Below are positions 34,372 through 42,430 of a stretch of 64,000 nt of DNA, piece by piece. The notes beneath the pieces were generated by a model. It saw only the letters and a list, made by a program, of their open reading frames with translations, had not been told where the DNA came from and made no database searches. How positions within the stretch are numbered: position 1 is the stretch's first letter; every line of letters begins with the position of its first letter. Source of the stretch: Rubripirellula sp. (GTDB taxonomy: Bacteria; Planctomycetota; Planctomycetia; Pirellulales; Pirellulaceae). Made by a program: the position numbers and the translations under genes. Where the stretch lies: contig JAAXJB010000084.1 in the NCBI GenBank assembly GCA_012270065.1, forward strand, positions 132,081-196,080, written 5' to 3'.

Positions 34372-35835
34372 TCAGCGGGGAATTCGGCTTGGCTTTGACA
34401 TTTCACGCAGAAAGTCTTCTGGGGGCAATAGGTCAATTCGGTCTCTGCGAGCGGGTGGCAAATCCTGATAGCGTTCCTCAAGACTCAAGTTGTCTTCAAA
34501 ACGCTGCATGTACTTGCGTTTCAACGCTTCTTCACACCAGATGCGAAGTGTGACCGTCTCGGTAAGCCGGTTGCCCATGGAAATTACATCCAGCATTTCG
34601 AGTGCGTGATCAGGCAAAGGAAGTTTGATTGTTTGCAGTTCCTTGGCAGTTGGTGGGGCCGGGCGTTCAAGTCTTGAAAAGAAACGCGTGGAAGGAAGTC
34701 GGCGTTTCGTATCGCTTCCTTCTGGTGGCCTTGGATTTTCAGGCTGGTTTGAATCGGTCAATGTATTTGGTTTCTGTCGTGAAGCGCCAAATACCATGGT
34801 AGCGAGGGTTGCCTGTTTCGCATCTTCGGCCGTCCGGAATACATTGGTGAGTGAGCGAAGATCTTCATAGAAGGCTTTGGTTACCGCGTCACCCCTGTCA
34901 AGCCGTTCCTGAAGAATCACACCCAGTGAAAAAAAGATCCATTCGGTAGTTTCATCATCCAGTCGCATGCTGGAGCGTTTCGAGATGGAGAATGTCGTGA
35001 GTTCGATTGCCTCTTTGACCGCCGCACGCCGTTCTGCGGCGTCGTTTGATTCAATCCGGTCGCGTAACTCAGTGGGAAGAGTCTGTCGCCAGATTGCATA
35101 AGCCTGCATGGTTTTCAATAACAGTTGCGAATCGGGTTGTGCGTCAACACTCTCTGCCGTCCGTCGGATCCTCGTTTGATCATTCTCGCTCAGTCGGTTG
35201 AACTGTTCCCATCGCGAGCTGAGCTGATCCATTTGCGCCAGTGTCATGTCCTTGAGTGCGGTCTCCCACTGGTTTGCGGAAGCTCGAGCAATTTCATCAG
35301 CAGCGTTGTCGATGCTGATGTCTCCTATTTCCTTGGAGGCTGCAATCATTTGTGCCCAGGTGCGATTCGCCGAGAGTTCACGCATCAATTGCAGGTCACT
35401 GCCGTAGTTCAGGGCATTCAGATTGCCCGCAAGGACCAGATCGTCAAGCTCATCCTGATAGGCATTTTTCCTGATCGTATTTTCGATGAAGTAGGCCATC
35501 GTGCCGATGATCATGCACAACATCAGTAGCCCGGCAGGAATTGCCCAGCGTCTGGATTTTGTTTCGTTGACGGGCTGCTCTTTCAGAATATCGGCAACAA
35601 CGAGTTCAAGGGTGGACTCAACCAGCTTCATGCTTGGTGATGATCCCGGTAGATCTTCCAGTAAGTCCCAGCCAGTCTGCAGTTGCTGAAGTCGCAGTCT
35701 CAGTTTTTCATTGTCCAGTAAACGCTCTTCCAGATCGGACTGTTCCTGCCGTCCAAGTTCGCCGTCAAGATAGGCAACCAGCAGTTCATCATCTGGATCG
35801 AGTGGAGCATTGTCGGAGATTGTTGATACACTCAT
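34372..35835 (-). CDS. membrane anti-sigma-like protein
   Basis: A 487-residue protein beginning with a short acidic helical region (DDELLVAYLDGELGRQEQSDLEERL), the pattern of anti-sigma N termini, but without the zinc-binding HxxxCxxC of ZAS proteins. A membrane helix (about 97-117, AIPAGLLMLCMIIGTMAYF) separates it from a roughly 370-residue mainly helical extracytoplasmic part with no domain I recognise. The start codon overlaps the stop of the ECF sigma gene (TGATG), so the two are translationally coupled, which is the best evidence for an anti-sigma role. C-terminal segments such as DLPPARRDRIDLLPPEDF are Pro/Arg-rich. The signal sensed is unknown. Confidence 0.75.
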   Translation of the reverse strand: MSVSTISDNAPLDPDDELLVAYLDGELGRQEQSDLEERLLDNEKLRLRLQQLQTGWDLLEDLPGSSPSMKLVESTLELVVADILKEQPVNETKSRRWAIPAGLLMLCMIIGTMAYFIENTIRKNAYQDELDDLVLAGNLNALNYGSDLQLMRELSANRTWAQMIAASKEIGDISIDNAADEIARASANQWETALKDMTLAQMDQLSSRWEQFNRLSENDQTRIRRTAESVDAQPDSQLLLKTMQAYAIWRQTLPTELRDRIESNDAAERRAAVKEAIELTTFSISKRSSMRLDDETTEWIFFSLGVILQERLDRGDAVTKAFYEDLRSLTNVFRTAEDAKQATLATMVFGASRQKPNTLTDSNQPENPRPPEGSDTKRRLPSTRFFSRLERPAPPTAKELQTIKLPLPDHALEMLDVISMGNRLTETVTLRIWCEEALKRKYMQRFEDNLSLEERYQDLPPARRDRIDLLPPEDFLREMSKPSRIPR

Positions 35836-36521
35836 CAATGATCCTCCCGTGCACGTTCAAAATCATCCATTTCAATTTCACTGTTGATCAATCCAGTATC
35901 GATGTATGGCTGGAGCAGTTCTTTCAAATTGACTCGCGCACGACTGAGTAACGACTTGACAGCTTTGGTTGTCAAATTCATGGTTTCCGCAATTTCCAGA
36001 TAGCTCATGTTTTCAAAACGTGAGAGCATGAGCGCCATGCGTTGTCTTTCACTGAGTGAAGATACCGCTGCACGGACAACATTGGCCCGTTCATCACCTT
36101 CGACCATACGTGATGGCATCATGCCACTTGATTCAAGAGCGGTAGCCGCCAGCAATTGAGGGCCGCTAGGGGAATCATCTCCCCGTGGTGCGTCAACTTC
36201 GCTCACTTCTTTGCGGCGTCCCAGAGATCGGGCTGCATTGCGGGCGACATTCCCGGCGATGGTAAACAGCCAGGTTGAAAATTTGGCCCCGGGTTCATAG
36301 GTCTTTCTGGCGCGGAAAACTCGCATGAATGTTTCCTGGGCAAGATCCTCCGCCATGTCATGACGTGGACCGATCGTGTGCATCAATCGCACGAGTCTGC
36401 CCTCGTAACGCTGCATCAGTTCTGCAAACGCACTTGCGTCATCATCGCGGACGCGCAGCATCAAGCGTACGTCCGGATCGGACTGCTGGTATCGCAATGC
36501 GGTTGATTCACTGACAGCCAA
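35835..36521 (-). CDS. ECF-type RNA polymerase sigma factor
   Basis: A 228-residue group 4 sigma factor. Region 2 is strong (FAELMQRYEGRLVRLMHTI, DMAEDLAQETFMRVFRARKTY, FSTWLFTIAGNVARNAARS). A linker of about 45 residues is longer than usual. Region 4 follows (LSERQRMALMLSRFENMSYLEIAETMNLTTKAVKSLLSRARVNL). It is translationally coupled to the downstream membrane anti-sigma-like gene. The start is a TTG at 36521 with no clear Shine-Dalgarno sequence, but the N-terminal residues look authentic and no better start lies before region 2. It is 121 bp downstream of the DUF1501 gene of module B on the same strand, so module B may end with its own regulator pair. Confidence 0.88.
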   Translation of the reverse strand: MAVSESTALRYQQSDPDVRLMLRVRDDDASAFAELMQRYEGRLVRLMHTIGPRHDMAEDLAQETFMRVFRARKTYEPGAKFSTWLFTIAGNVARNAARSLGRRKEVSEVDAPRGDDSPSGPQLLAATALESSGMMPSRMVEGDERANVVRAAVSSLSERQRMALMLSRFENMSYLEIAETMNLTTKAVKSLLSRARVNLKELLQPYIDTGLINSEIEMDDFERAREDH

Positions 36522-36642
36522 GCGAACGTTTTCTGGTCAAAAGCGGTGCCTGAAGATTACATTCATTAGTCTACTCTTTAAAAACCAACTGCGTGACCAT
36601 AGGTTCCGCTGAGATTTGGGGGGCGGAGCAAATGTCATGAAA

Positions 36643-38112
36643 TCAACCGAGGATTTCGTGAATGACGTGACCAAAGTCCTCTTCAAGCCTCTGGTGCCCT
36701 TCCGCGTGGAGTCGATGGGAGTGGAGCCCAAGTTGGTGCAAAAGGGTGGCGTGGACATCTGTCACATAATGCGGTGATTCCACGGCGTGGAATCCGATTT
36801 CATCTGTCTGCCCGTGTGTTATCCCCCCTCGAATTCCACCTCCAGCCATCCATACGCTGAACCCGTGTGGATGGTGGTCGCGGCCATTGGAGCCCTGTGA
36901 GCCCGGGGTTCTGCCGAATTCGGTTGCGAATACGACGAGCGTCTCATCCAGCATCCCCCGCTGTTTCAGGTCCTGAAGCAATCCCGCGATCGGACGGTCG
37001 ACTTGCATCGCAAGTTCCGAGTGCTTGGCTTTCAGGTTTGAGTGTTGGTCCCATGCCCCCGCAGCACCGTCGCCATGCATGATCTGGATGAAACGGACGC
37101 CTCTTTCTGCGAAACGCCGCGCTGCCAACAACTGTTCACCAAACGTCCGTGTCTCTTTCTGGTCCAGACCGTAAAGGCGTTGTGTTGATGCTGTTTCCTG
37201 ATCAAAACGAATGATATCTGGGACTGCTGCTTGCATGCGAAAAGCGAGTTCATAGGACTTGATGCGTGCGTCAAGCGCTTTGTCACGCGGGTAATCCTTG
37301 CTGGCGAGTTTGTTCAGTCTGTTGACCAGTCCGAATCCAAGTGCCTGTTCGGCGGTGCTGATGTCACCTTCGGGACGCGCGAATTCCAGAGGATTTTTCG
37401 GGTCGACCTTCAGTTTGACTGCATCGTAGGCAGGCCCCAGATAATGTCCATCACTGCGGTCAAAATAGCGTGGCCCCATGCTGATGAATTGAGGCAGATT
37501 GTCATTCAGTGAGCCAAGTCCGTAATTGACCCATGCACCGATTGTCGGCACTCTTGGATCCAGCATATGGCGCCCCGAATGAAACTGGACCTGCGCTCCG
37601 TGGTTGTCATCAGTTGTCCACATTGAACGTATTACGGCGATATCGTCGATCCGGGATCCGATGTGCGGGAACCAGTTGCTGACAGCGATTCCGCTTTTGC
37701 CATGCCGAGTGAAACCAACTTGCAGCGGATAGATCTTGTTGCGTTGCTGACCATTGGCATCATTGATCACGACAACCCGGACCTTGTTCAGCTTTTCCGG
37801 CGATTGGACATCAGCGAAGGGGGTTTCTGAGATGCTCTTTCCCGCAAATCTGTTCAGAGCTGGTTTGGGATCGAAACTTTCCATGTGGCTAACACCACCA
37901 CGCATGAACAGCCAGATCACGTTCTTTGCCCGTGGGGCAAAGTGAGGCTGGCCTCTCGAACTCGTTGGCTTGTTGTTTCCTGTCGCGGAAGATTCCTCGG
38001 CGAGCATTGCATGCAATGCTATGCCACCCAAGCCGGTAGCAGAACGGAGAAACGCTCTTCGTTCTTGGCTGATTGCAGATTTCTGTTGGGAAGCCTTGTT
38101 GGATGGGTGCAT
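36643..38112 (-). CDS. DUF1501 protein with Tat-type signal (module B)
   Basis: A 489-residue homologue of the module A DUF1501 protein. The leader [15 protein letters not shown] is Tat-like. It shares the family motifs [74 protein letters not shown] and FSVWMAGGG. The Asp/His-rich segment [10 protein letters not shown] is a probable metal site by analogy with the alkaline-phosphatase superfamily. It differs enough from the module A protein that it is not a recent duplicate. It lies 48 bp after the DUF1549/DUF1553 gene, so the two should be one transcript. Confidence 0.9.
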   Translation of the reverse strand: MHPSNKASQQKSAISQERRAFLRSATGLGGIALHAMLAEESSATGNNKPTSSRGQPHFAPRAKNVIWLFMRGGVSHMESFDPKPALNRFAGKSISETPFADVQSPEKLNKVRVVVINDANGQQRNKIYPLQVGFTRHGKSGIAVSNWFPHIGSRIDDIAVIRSMWTTDDNHGAQVQFHSGRHMLDPRVPTIGAWVNYGLGSLNDNLPQFISMGPRYFDRSDGHYLGPAYDAVKLKVDPKNPLEFARPEGDISTAEQALGFGLVNRLNKLASKDYPRDKALDARIKSYELAFRMQAAVPDIIRFDQETASTQRLYGLDQKETRTFGEQLLAARRFAERGVRFIQIMHGDGAAGAWDQHSNLKAKHSELAMQVDRPIAGLLQDLKQRGMLDETLVVFATEFGRTPGSQGSNGRDHHPHGFSVWMAGGGIRGGITHGQTDEIGFHAVESPHYVTDVHATLLHQLGLHSHRLHAEGHQRLEEDFGHVIHEILG

Positions 38113-38160
38113 TTGTGGTCAGGAGTTGTGGAATTTCCGGATGTGATGAGGCGGTAACGG

Positions 38161-41100
38161 TTAGCGTATGGTGATGAAGTCATTGTGATTCAGAATTGCC
38201 TGGACAAATCGTGTTCTGATCTGTTGGGGATTCGCAACCTCCTTGAGTAGCTGCATCTGCTCAAAGTACTCCTGACACTCCTTTTTTTCCTGTTGCGAAG
38301 GTTGACGTGCAAGGATCAGATTGAAAGTTGCATCTATGAAGTCACCTGTTTCCGGCGACTCGAGGGAATGGGCAAGTCGTTCTGCGATTCGATCCGACAT
38401 CTCGATTGCAAGGCGGCTGTTGGAAAGAGCCAATGCTTGTTGGGGCACAATGCTCTCTGATCGACGATAGCACTGCAGAATGTCTGCGTTGTCAAACATC
38501 TCAAGAAAGCTGCTTTTCTGGTCACGTGAGTGTCGGAAATAGATGCTGCGACGTCTTGCTTCTGGCAGCGGCGCGATGGGAGGTCCACCCATGCGTTGGT
38601 CAAGCTCACCTGCCAGCAGCAGCAGACTGTCTCGCACGACCTGTGATTCCATTCGGCGCGAGTTCATTCTCCATAAGAGATCATTGTTGGGGTCCTGGGA
38701 AACCGTTGCGGGTTTTGCTTTCGCCGCCGAAGCGCTCAGGGCGTACGTGTCTGAGGACACAATCAGTCGGTGCAGGTGACGGAAGCTCCATCCTGAGTTT
38801 ATCAATTCGACTGCCAGCAGATCCAACAGGTCGCGGTGGAGGGGTTCCGGAGCACGTAAGCCGAAATCAAAGGTCGAATCAACCAGTGGATGTCCAAAGT
38901 GTCTCAGCCAGACGTGGTTCACAGCAACCCGGGCTGTCAATGGATTTTGATCCGATGTAATCCATTTGGCGAGTGCGTATCGGCGTCCCGTGCTGGTTGG
39001 TGAGTAGCTGGCGGGATAGTTTTCTTCTTTGTCTGCCGGAGATTCAAGAGCTTTGAACGCCGCTTTGATTGGTGTGAATCTGGTGGGGTTTTTCCTGGCA
39101 TGAAGAAGTTCTGTTTTGGTCTTTTCGATTTTCTGATTGATGTTGGCGAGCTGCTTGGGGTCGGAAGCTTTTTTAGCTGCTTCATGCTCCAGGGATGCAA
39201 GTTTCCATTCAACTTGCCGTTCTCCAGCGAGGCAAGCCAGTTCTTCCACTGCCGCTGTCTCATCTGATTGGGCCTTTTCCGCGAGCACGGATTCGAGCAT
39301 GGCAGAAAACATTTTCTCTTCAGCAACGGCGGCTCTGTGTTCTGTTTCAGCGATTCTGATCGCCTGCTCGGCTTCATCGACGGTTTCCACATTCTTGTTG
39401 CTGGATTTTTTGAGAACAGTTTTCGCATCCAGATTTTCAATGTGAATTGAATCAAAGTCGACAGTTGCGTCAAAACCAGACAGGCTGATGTAGCCATCGC
39501 GTCGATTCGGGTATTGATAGGCAACCATGAATTGGCCATCGAGCCAGACGTTCACCAGTGATCCACGTACAGCAAAACGAAGTTCATGGCTTTTGCCAAT
39601 GTTGACTTGAAAAGGCTTGCGGCCTTCTGTGGGGTAAATGGATTCTCCGTTGCGGGTGTACGCGACTTGGACCTTTGGTGCAGGGGCATGAGCACTGGTG
39701 TAGACGTAATTCGAGTAATCCGAATCGTCATTTTGATCAAAACGGATTGTGACTGATTTATAGGTTGTGCCTCCCGTTGTTGTATATTTGCATCGCAAAT
39801 CGAAATCACGGGGGGGCAAAACAAGCAGGCGTGCCGACTGTTGCTCGCGTGTAGCTTTTGTCTGGCTCAGTTTGCCTTGTTGATGTTTCCAGCCATCTCC
39901 GGTGAGTGCCCACTTCCTGGGGTCAAGTGTCGAGAAGTCATCGTCGAACAGAAAGTGTTCGGGTTCCTGTGTTGCTTGATTTGCTGCGTCTGCTTTCAGG
40001 CGTTTGTATTCCTCTCTGGCTTTGATTTGCTGAAGCCTCGATGATTCGACTCGCGATTTTGCATTGGCCAGGCGGGTTTCAAGCACATGAGCACGTGTGC
40101 CTGGTGAATATGCCGTCCGTGGCAAGCTGATTGATTTGATTCGGTGCTCGAAGCTGGACAGCATTGATGGCACTCCCGGTGCAATGGGATTGCTTTTGTC
40201 CGGTGATTTTGGGTCGCCTCGAACATGCAGGTAGGTACTTGCGTGAATGTCATCATCGAACACACGGGGTAAACCACCTTTCTCAAAATCACTTTCTCCG
40301 GGCACAGGGTCCAGTCTGACCTGATGAGGTTCAAAAATTGCCCTCAGGCGATAGTAATCAAGCTGCGTGATTGGATCGTACTTGTGGTCATGGCATTTTG
40401 CGCAGTTCACGGTGAGGCCCAGAAACGCCTTGCTGGTGTGTTCGATGGTGCTGTCCAGCCACGTGGTGCGATTGAATAGATAGTAGTTTCGGGCAAGAAA
40501 TCCTGTTCCAGTGATGGACTCAACGTTGTCAGGGGCGGCTTCGTCACCAGCCAGCATTTCGACGATCATGCGGTCATAACCCTTGTCGTCGTTGAGGGAT
40601 TTGATGATCCAGTCTCGCCAGTGCCAAAGGTGTTTCTGGCTATTGCGTAACTGCTTCCCCAAGCCATACCAGTCGCTGTAGCGCCAAACGTCCATCCAAT
40701 GCCTCGCCCAACGTTCACCATGCTGAGGACTGGTGAGAAGTTCATCAACGATCTGGGGCACGGGGCGTTTGTCATTCAATTGCTTCTGCGTTGGTGGTAG
40801 CCCGATCAGGTCAAGATACAGACGTCGGATCAGAGTTTTTCTGGGCGCCGGTGGAACGGTATCCAATCCTGCTTGGGAGCGTTTGCGGGAAAGCAATTCA
40901 TCGATCGGATTATTTCGCGTTGCAAGCTCTTTATCTGTCCGCTGTTGTGCAGGCTGTGCTTCTGAAAGTACAAGCTTCTGGAATGCCCAGTGGTCGGCCG
41001 GCTTTGGTGGCACAGTCTCTGCGGGTGTTTTGCAGCCCTCAAGAATCCATGTTTCAATCAGTTTGACCTGATCTGGCTTCAGGGGAGAGCCTTCGCCAGC

Positions 41101-41421
41101 CGGCGGCATGCGTTCACCATTGTGACCATGGACCCTTCGCAGCAACATGCTTTCAGCAGGGTGCCCGGGACTTACTACCGGCCCGCTGTCTCCACCAGCG
41201 AGCATCAAATCAACAGTCTCGAGACGGAGTCCGGATTCCTGTCGGAGGCTCCCATGGCAGGAGTAACATTTTTCACTGAGGATGGGCTTGATCTGAGTCA
41301 TGTAGTCGACGGATGATCGATCCGGGACCAATTCAGCTGGCGAATCCGAATAGGCAGTGGTGACCACGAGCCAACAGAATGTGGCGGCGAGCGAGTGCGG
41401 CAGAAGATTGATGCGGTACAC
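38161..41421 (-). CDS. DUF1549/DUF1553 planctomycete cytochrome protein with an embedded concanavalin-like domain
   Basis: A 1086-residue exported protein. A signal peptide (LAATFCWLVVTTAYS) is followed by PSCyt1 with heme-type CYSCH (about 52-56) and RMPPAGEGSPL. DUF1549 has LIRRLYLDLIGLPPT, GERWARHWMDVWRYSD and a second CAKCHDHKYDPI near 340. Between DUF1549 and DUF1553 (about 495-665) lies an inserted beta-rich segment (FDDDFSTLDPRKWALTGDGW, SVTIRFDQNDDSDYSNYV, FDATVDFDSIHIENL) resembling LamG/DUF1080-type carbohydrate-binding folds. A coiled-coil stretch (about 665-800) then leads to DUF1553 (AVNHVWLRHFGHPLVDS, SFRHLHRLIVSSDTYALS, SRRMESQVVRD, ILNHNDFITIR). GTG start. The insertion makes it longer than the module A paralogue and suggests a polysaccharide substrate. 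Confidence 0.88.
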   Translation of the reverse strand: MYRINLLPHSLAATFCWLVVTTAYSDSPAELVPDRSSVDYMTQIKPILSEKCYSCHGSLRQESGLRLETVDLMLAGGDSGPVVSPGHPAESMLLRRVHGHNGERMPPAGEGSPLKPDQVKLIETWILEGCKTPAETVPPKPADHWAFQKLVLSEAQPAQQRTDKELATRNNPIDELLSRKRSQAGLDTVPPAPRKTLIRRLYLDLIGLPPTQKQLNDKRPVPQIVDELLTSPQHGERWARHWMDVWRYSDWYGLGKQLRNSQKHLWHWRDWIIKSLNDDKGYDRMIVEMLAGDEAAPDNVESITGTGFLARNYYLFNRTTWLDSTIEHTSKAFLGLTVNCAKCHDHKYDPITQLDYYRLRAIFEPHQVRLDPVPGESDFEKGGLPRVFDDDIHASTYLHVRGDPKSPDKSNPIAPGVPSMLSSFEHRIKSISLPRTAYSPGTRAHVLETRLANAKSRVESSRLQQIKAREEYKRLKADAANQATQEPEHFLFDDDFSTLDPRKWALTGDGWKHQQGKLSQTKATREQQSARLLVLPPRDFDLRCKYTTTGGTTYKSVTIRFDQNDDSDYSNYVYTSAHAPAPKVQVAYTRNGESIYPTEGRKPFQVNIGKSHELRFAVRGSLVNVWLDGQFMVAYQYPNRRDGYISLSGFDATVDFDSIHIENLDAKTVLKKSSNKNVETVDEAEQAIRIAETEHRAAVAEEKMFSAMLESVLAEKAQSDETAAVEELACLAGERQVEWKLASLEHEAAKKASDPKQLANINQKIEKTKTELLHARKNPTRFTPIKAAFKALESPADKEENYPASYSPTSTGRRYALAKWITSDQNPLTARVAVNHVWLRHFGHPLVDSTFDFGLRAPEPLHRDLLDLLAVELINSGWSFRHLHRLIVSSDTYALSASAAKAKPATVSQDPNNDLLWRMNSRRMESQVVRDSLLLLAGELDQRMGGPPIAPLPEARRRSIYFRHSRDQKSSFLEMFDNADILQCYRRSESIVPQQALALSNSRLAIEMSDRIAERLAHSLESPETGDFIDATFNLILARQPSQQEKKECQEYFEQMQLLKEVANPQQIRTRFVQAILNHNDFITIR

Positions 41422-41565
41422 TTTGGCGATTCTCTGGAGGGAGAGGACCTCATCATCATAACTTCCGGACGACTATCATGCCGCTGCGGTTGCGGCGATC
41501 CTGCCAGCTTTACCAGAAGCTGTTGGCCGTGCGTGTCGGGCAGTCTGCCAGCAACCATTTCTCGT

Positions 41566-41636
41566 CGGTTTCTGCAGATTCGGTTTCTGCAGATTCGGTT
41601 TCTGCAGATTCGGTTTCTGCAGATTCGGTTTCTGCA
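41566..41636. repeat. 15-bp tandem repeat array, 4.7 copies
   Basis: CGGTTTCTGCAGATT is repeated at 41566-41580, 41581-41595, 41596-41610 and 41611-41625, followed by a partial copy to 41636, with no mismatches. It lies in the 374-bp gap between the module B cytochrome gene start and the cupin gene. The rest of the gap holds a second array at 41744 and nothing else I can name. Confidence 0.95.
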
Positions 41637-41743
41637 CCAGCGTGATCGTTATTTGCGTGAAAAACGGGGCTTTGAATCCGCCATGAGGCTTGATTCCCAT
41701 GTGCAGTTTGTTCAAACCAGCCGCTTAGAGGTTCATGGTGCCA

Positions 41744-41798
41744 CTCAGTTAACCTTGCTGCTCAGTTAACCTTGCTGCTCAGTTAACCTTGCTGCTCA
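41744..41798. repeat. 17-bp tandem repeat array, three copies
   Basis: CTCAGTTAACCTTGCTG is repeated exactly at 41744-41760, 41761-41777 and 41778-41794. The start of a fourth copy overlaps the stop codon of the cupin gene. Each unit contains the GTTAAC palindrome. Confidence 0.95.
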
Positions 41799-42149
41799 AG
41801 CGGTCGGGGTGTTGTCACGCATCAGTTGGGCGTAGTCTTCGCGAATGGGGCTAAAAGCATCAAGCACGATGGCAGGTGCATCGAGGGCGGTCGCCCGATG
41901 GGGGATATTGGCTGGAATGAAAAACATCGATCCGGGTGACAGGGTTCGAGTTTCGTCTCCAATCGTGAGTTGAATTCTGCCCTCAAGCACTATGCCGCCC
42001 TGTTCGTGGGGGTGATCATGAAGTGGGATCTCGGCATTTGCGTCCATCTCAAGGTAAGAGAGCATCAGGTTCTCTCCGTGGGGTGTTCTCAGGCGGCAGC
42101 CTGGGCACACTTCGGTTGCGGTCATGGATTTGATGTCGATGAAGGGCAT
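41796..42149 (-). CDS. cupin-domain protein
   Basis: A 117-residue single-domain cupin. Motif 1 is PLHDHPHEQGGIVLEGRIQLTIGD (His and Glu metal ligands) and motif 2 is PGSMFFIPANIPHRATAL. Small cupins of this type bind a divalent metal and act as dioxygenases, isomerases or binding proteins; no specific substrate can be read from the sequence. The ATG at 42149 has a strong AGGAGG ribosome-binding site 5 bp upstream. Two Cys lie near the N terminus (EVCPGCRL). It is a lone gene next to the tandem-repeat region and divergent from the DUF1592 gene. Confidence 0.85.
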   Translation of the reverse strand: MPFIDIKSMTATEVCPGCRLRTPHGENLMLSYLEMDANAEIPLHDHPHEQGGIVLEGRIQLTIGDETRTLSPGSMFFIPANIPHRATALDAPAIVLDAFSPIREDYAQLMRDNTPTA

Positions 42150-42430
42150 GTTTCCTCCTGTGCGGGAATTGACGGTGATTGGTCAGCACTTGATGGCTGG
42201 GGAACTTGAGGAATCATTTTCATGATTCTGTGCAATTCCGATTTGGGTTCATGTGGTGTTGATGCTTCTGGGCTGATGTCCCGCAGGGCACACCGCACTG
42301 CGTTTCGTTAGAATAACAGGCAGAGTGTCCCATCGTCTTGCGATTGCGTCCAGTTTCGGCATCTCCGTGAGTTTGTGATTGATATTCAGTAAAGCTGGCG
42401 GGAACGTAATCTTGTCGGCTGCGATTTGGA

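Noticed and set aside
41395-41769. Open frames on both strands with pentapeptide-like repeats (RFLQI, KPNLQ)
   Set aside because: The peptide repeats simply reflect the 15-bp DNA array; there are no ribosome-binding sites and the flanking residues are random-looking.
41566-41798. CRISPR array
   Set aside because: Units are directly contiguous without spacers, and no cas genes are present.
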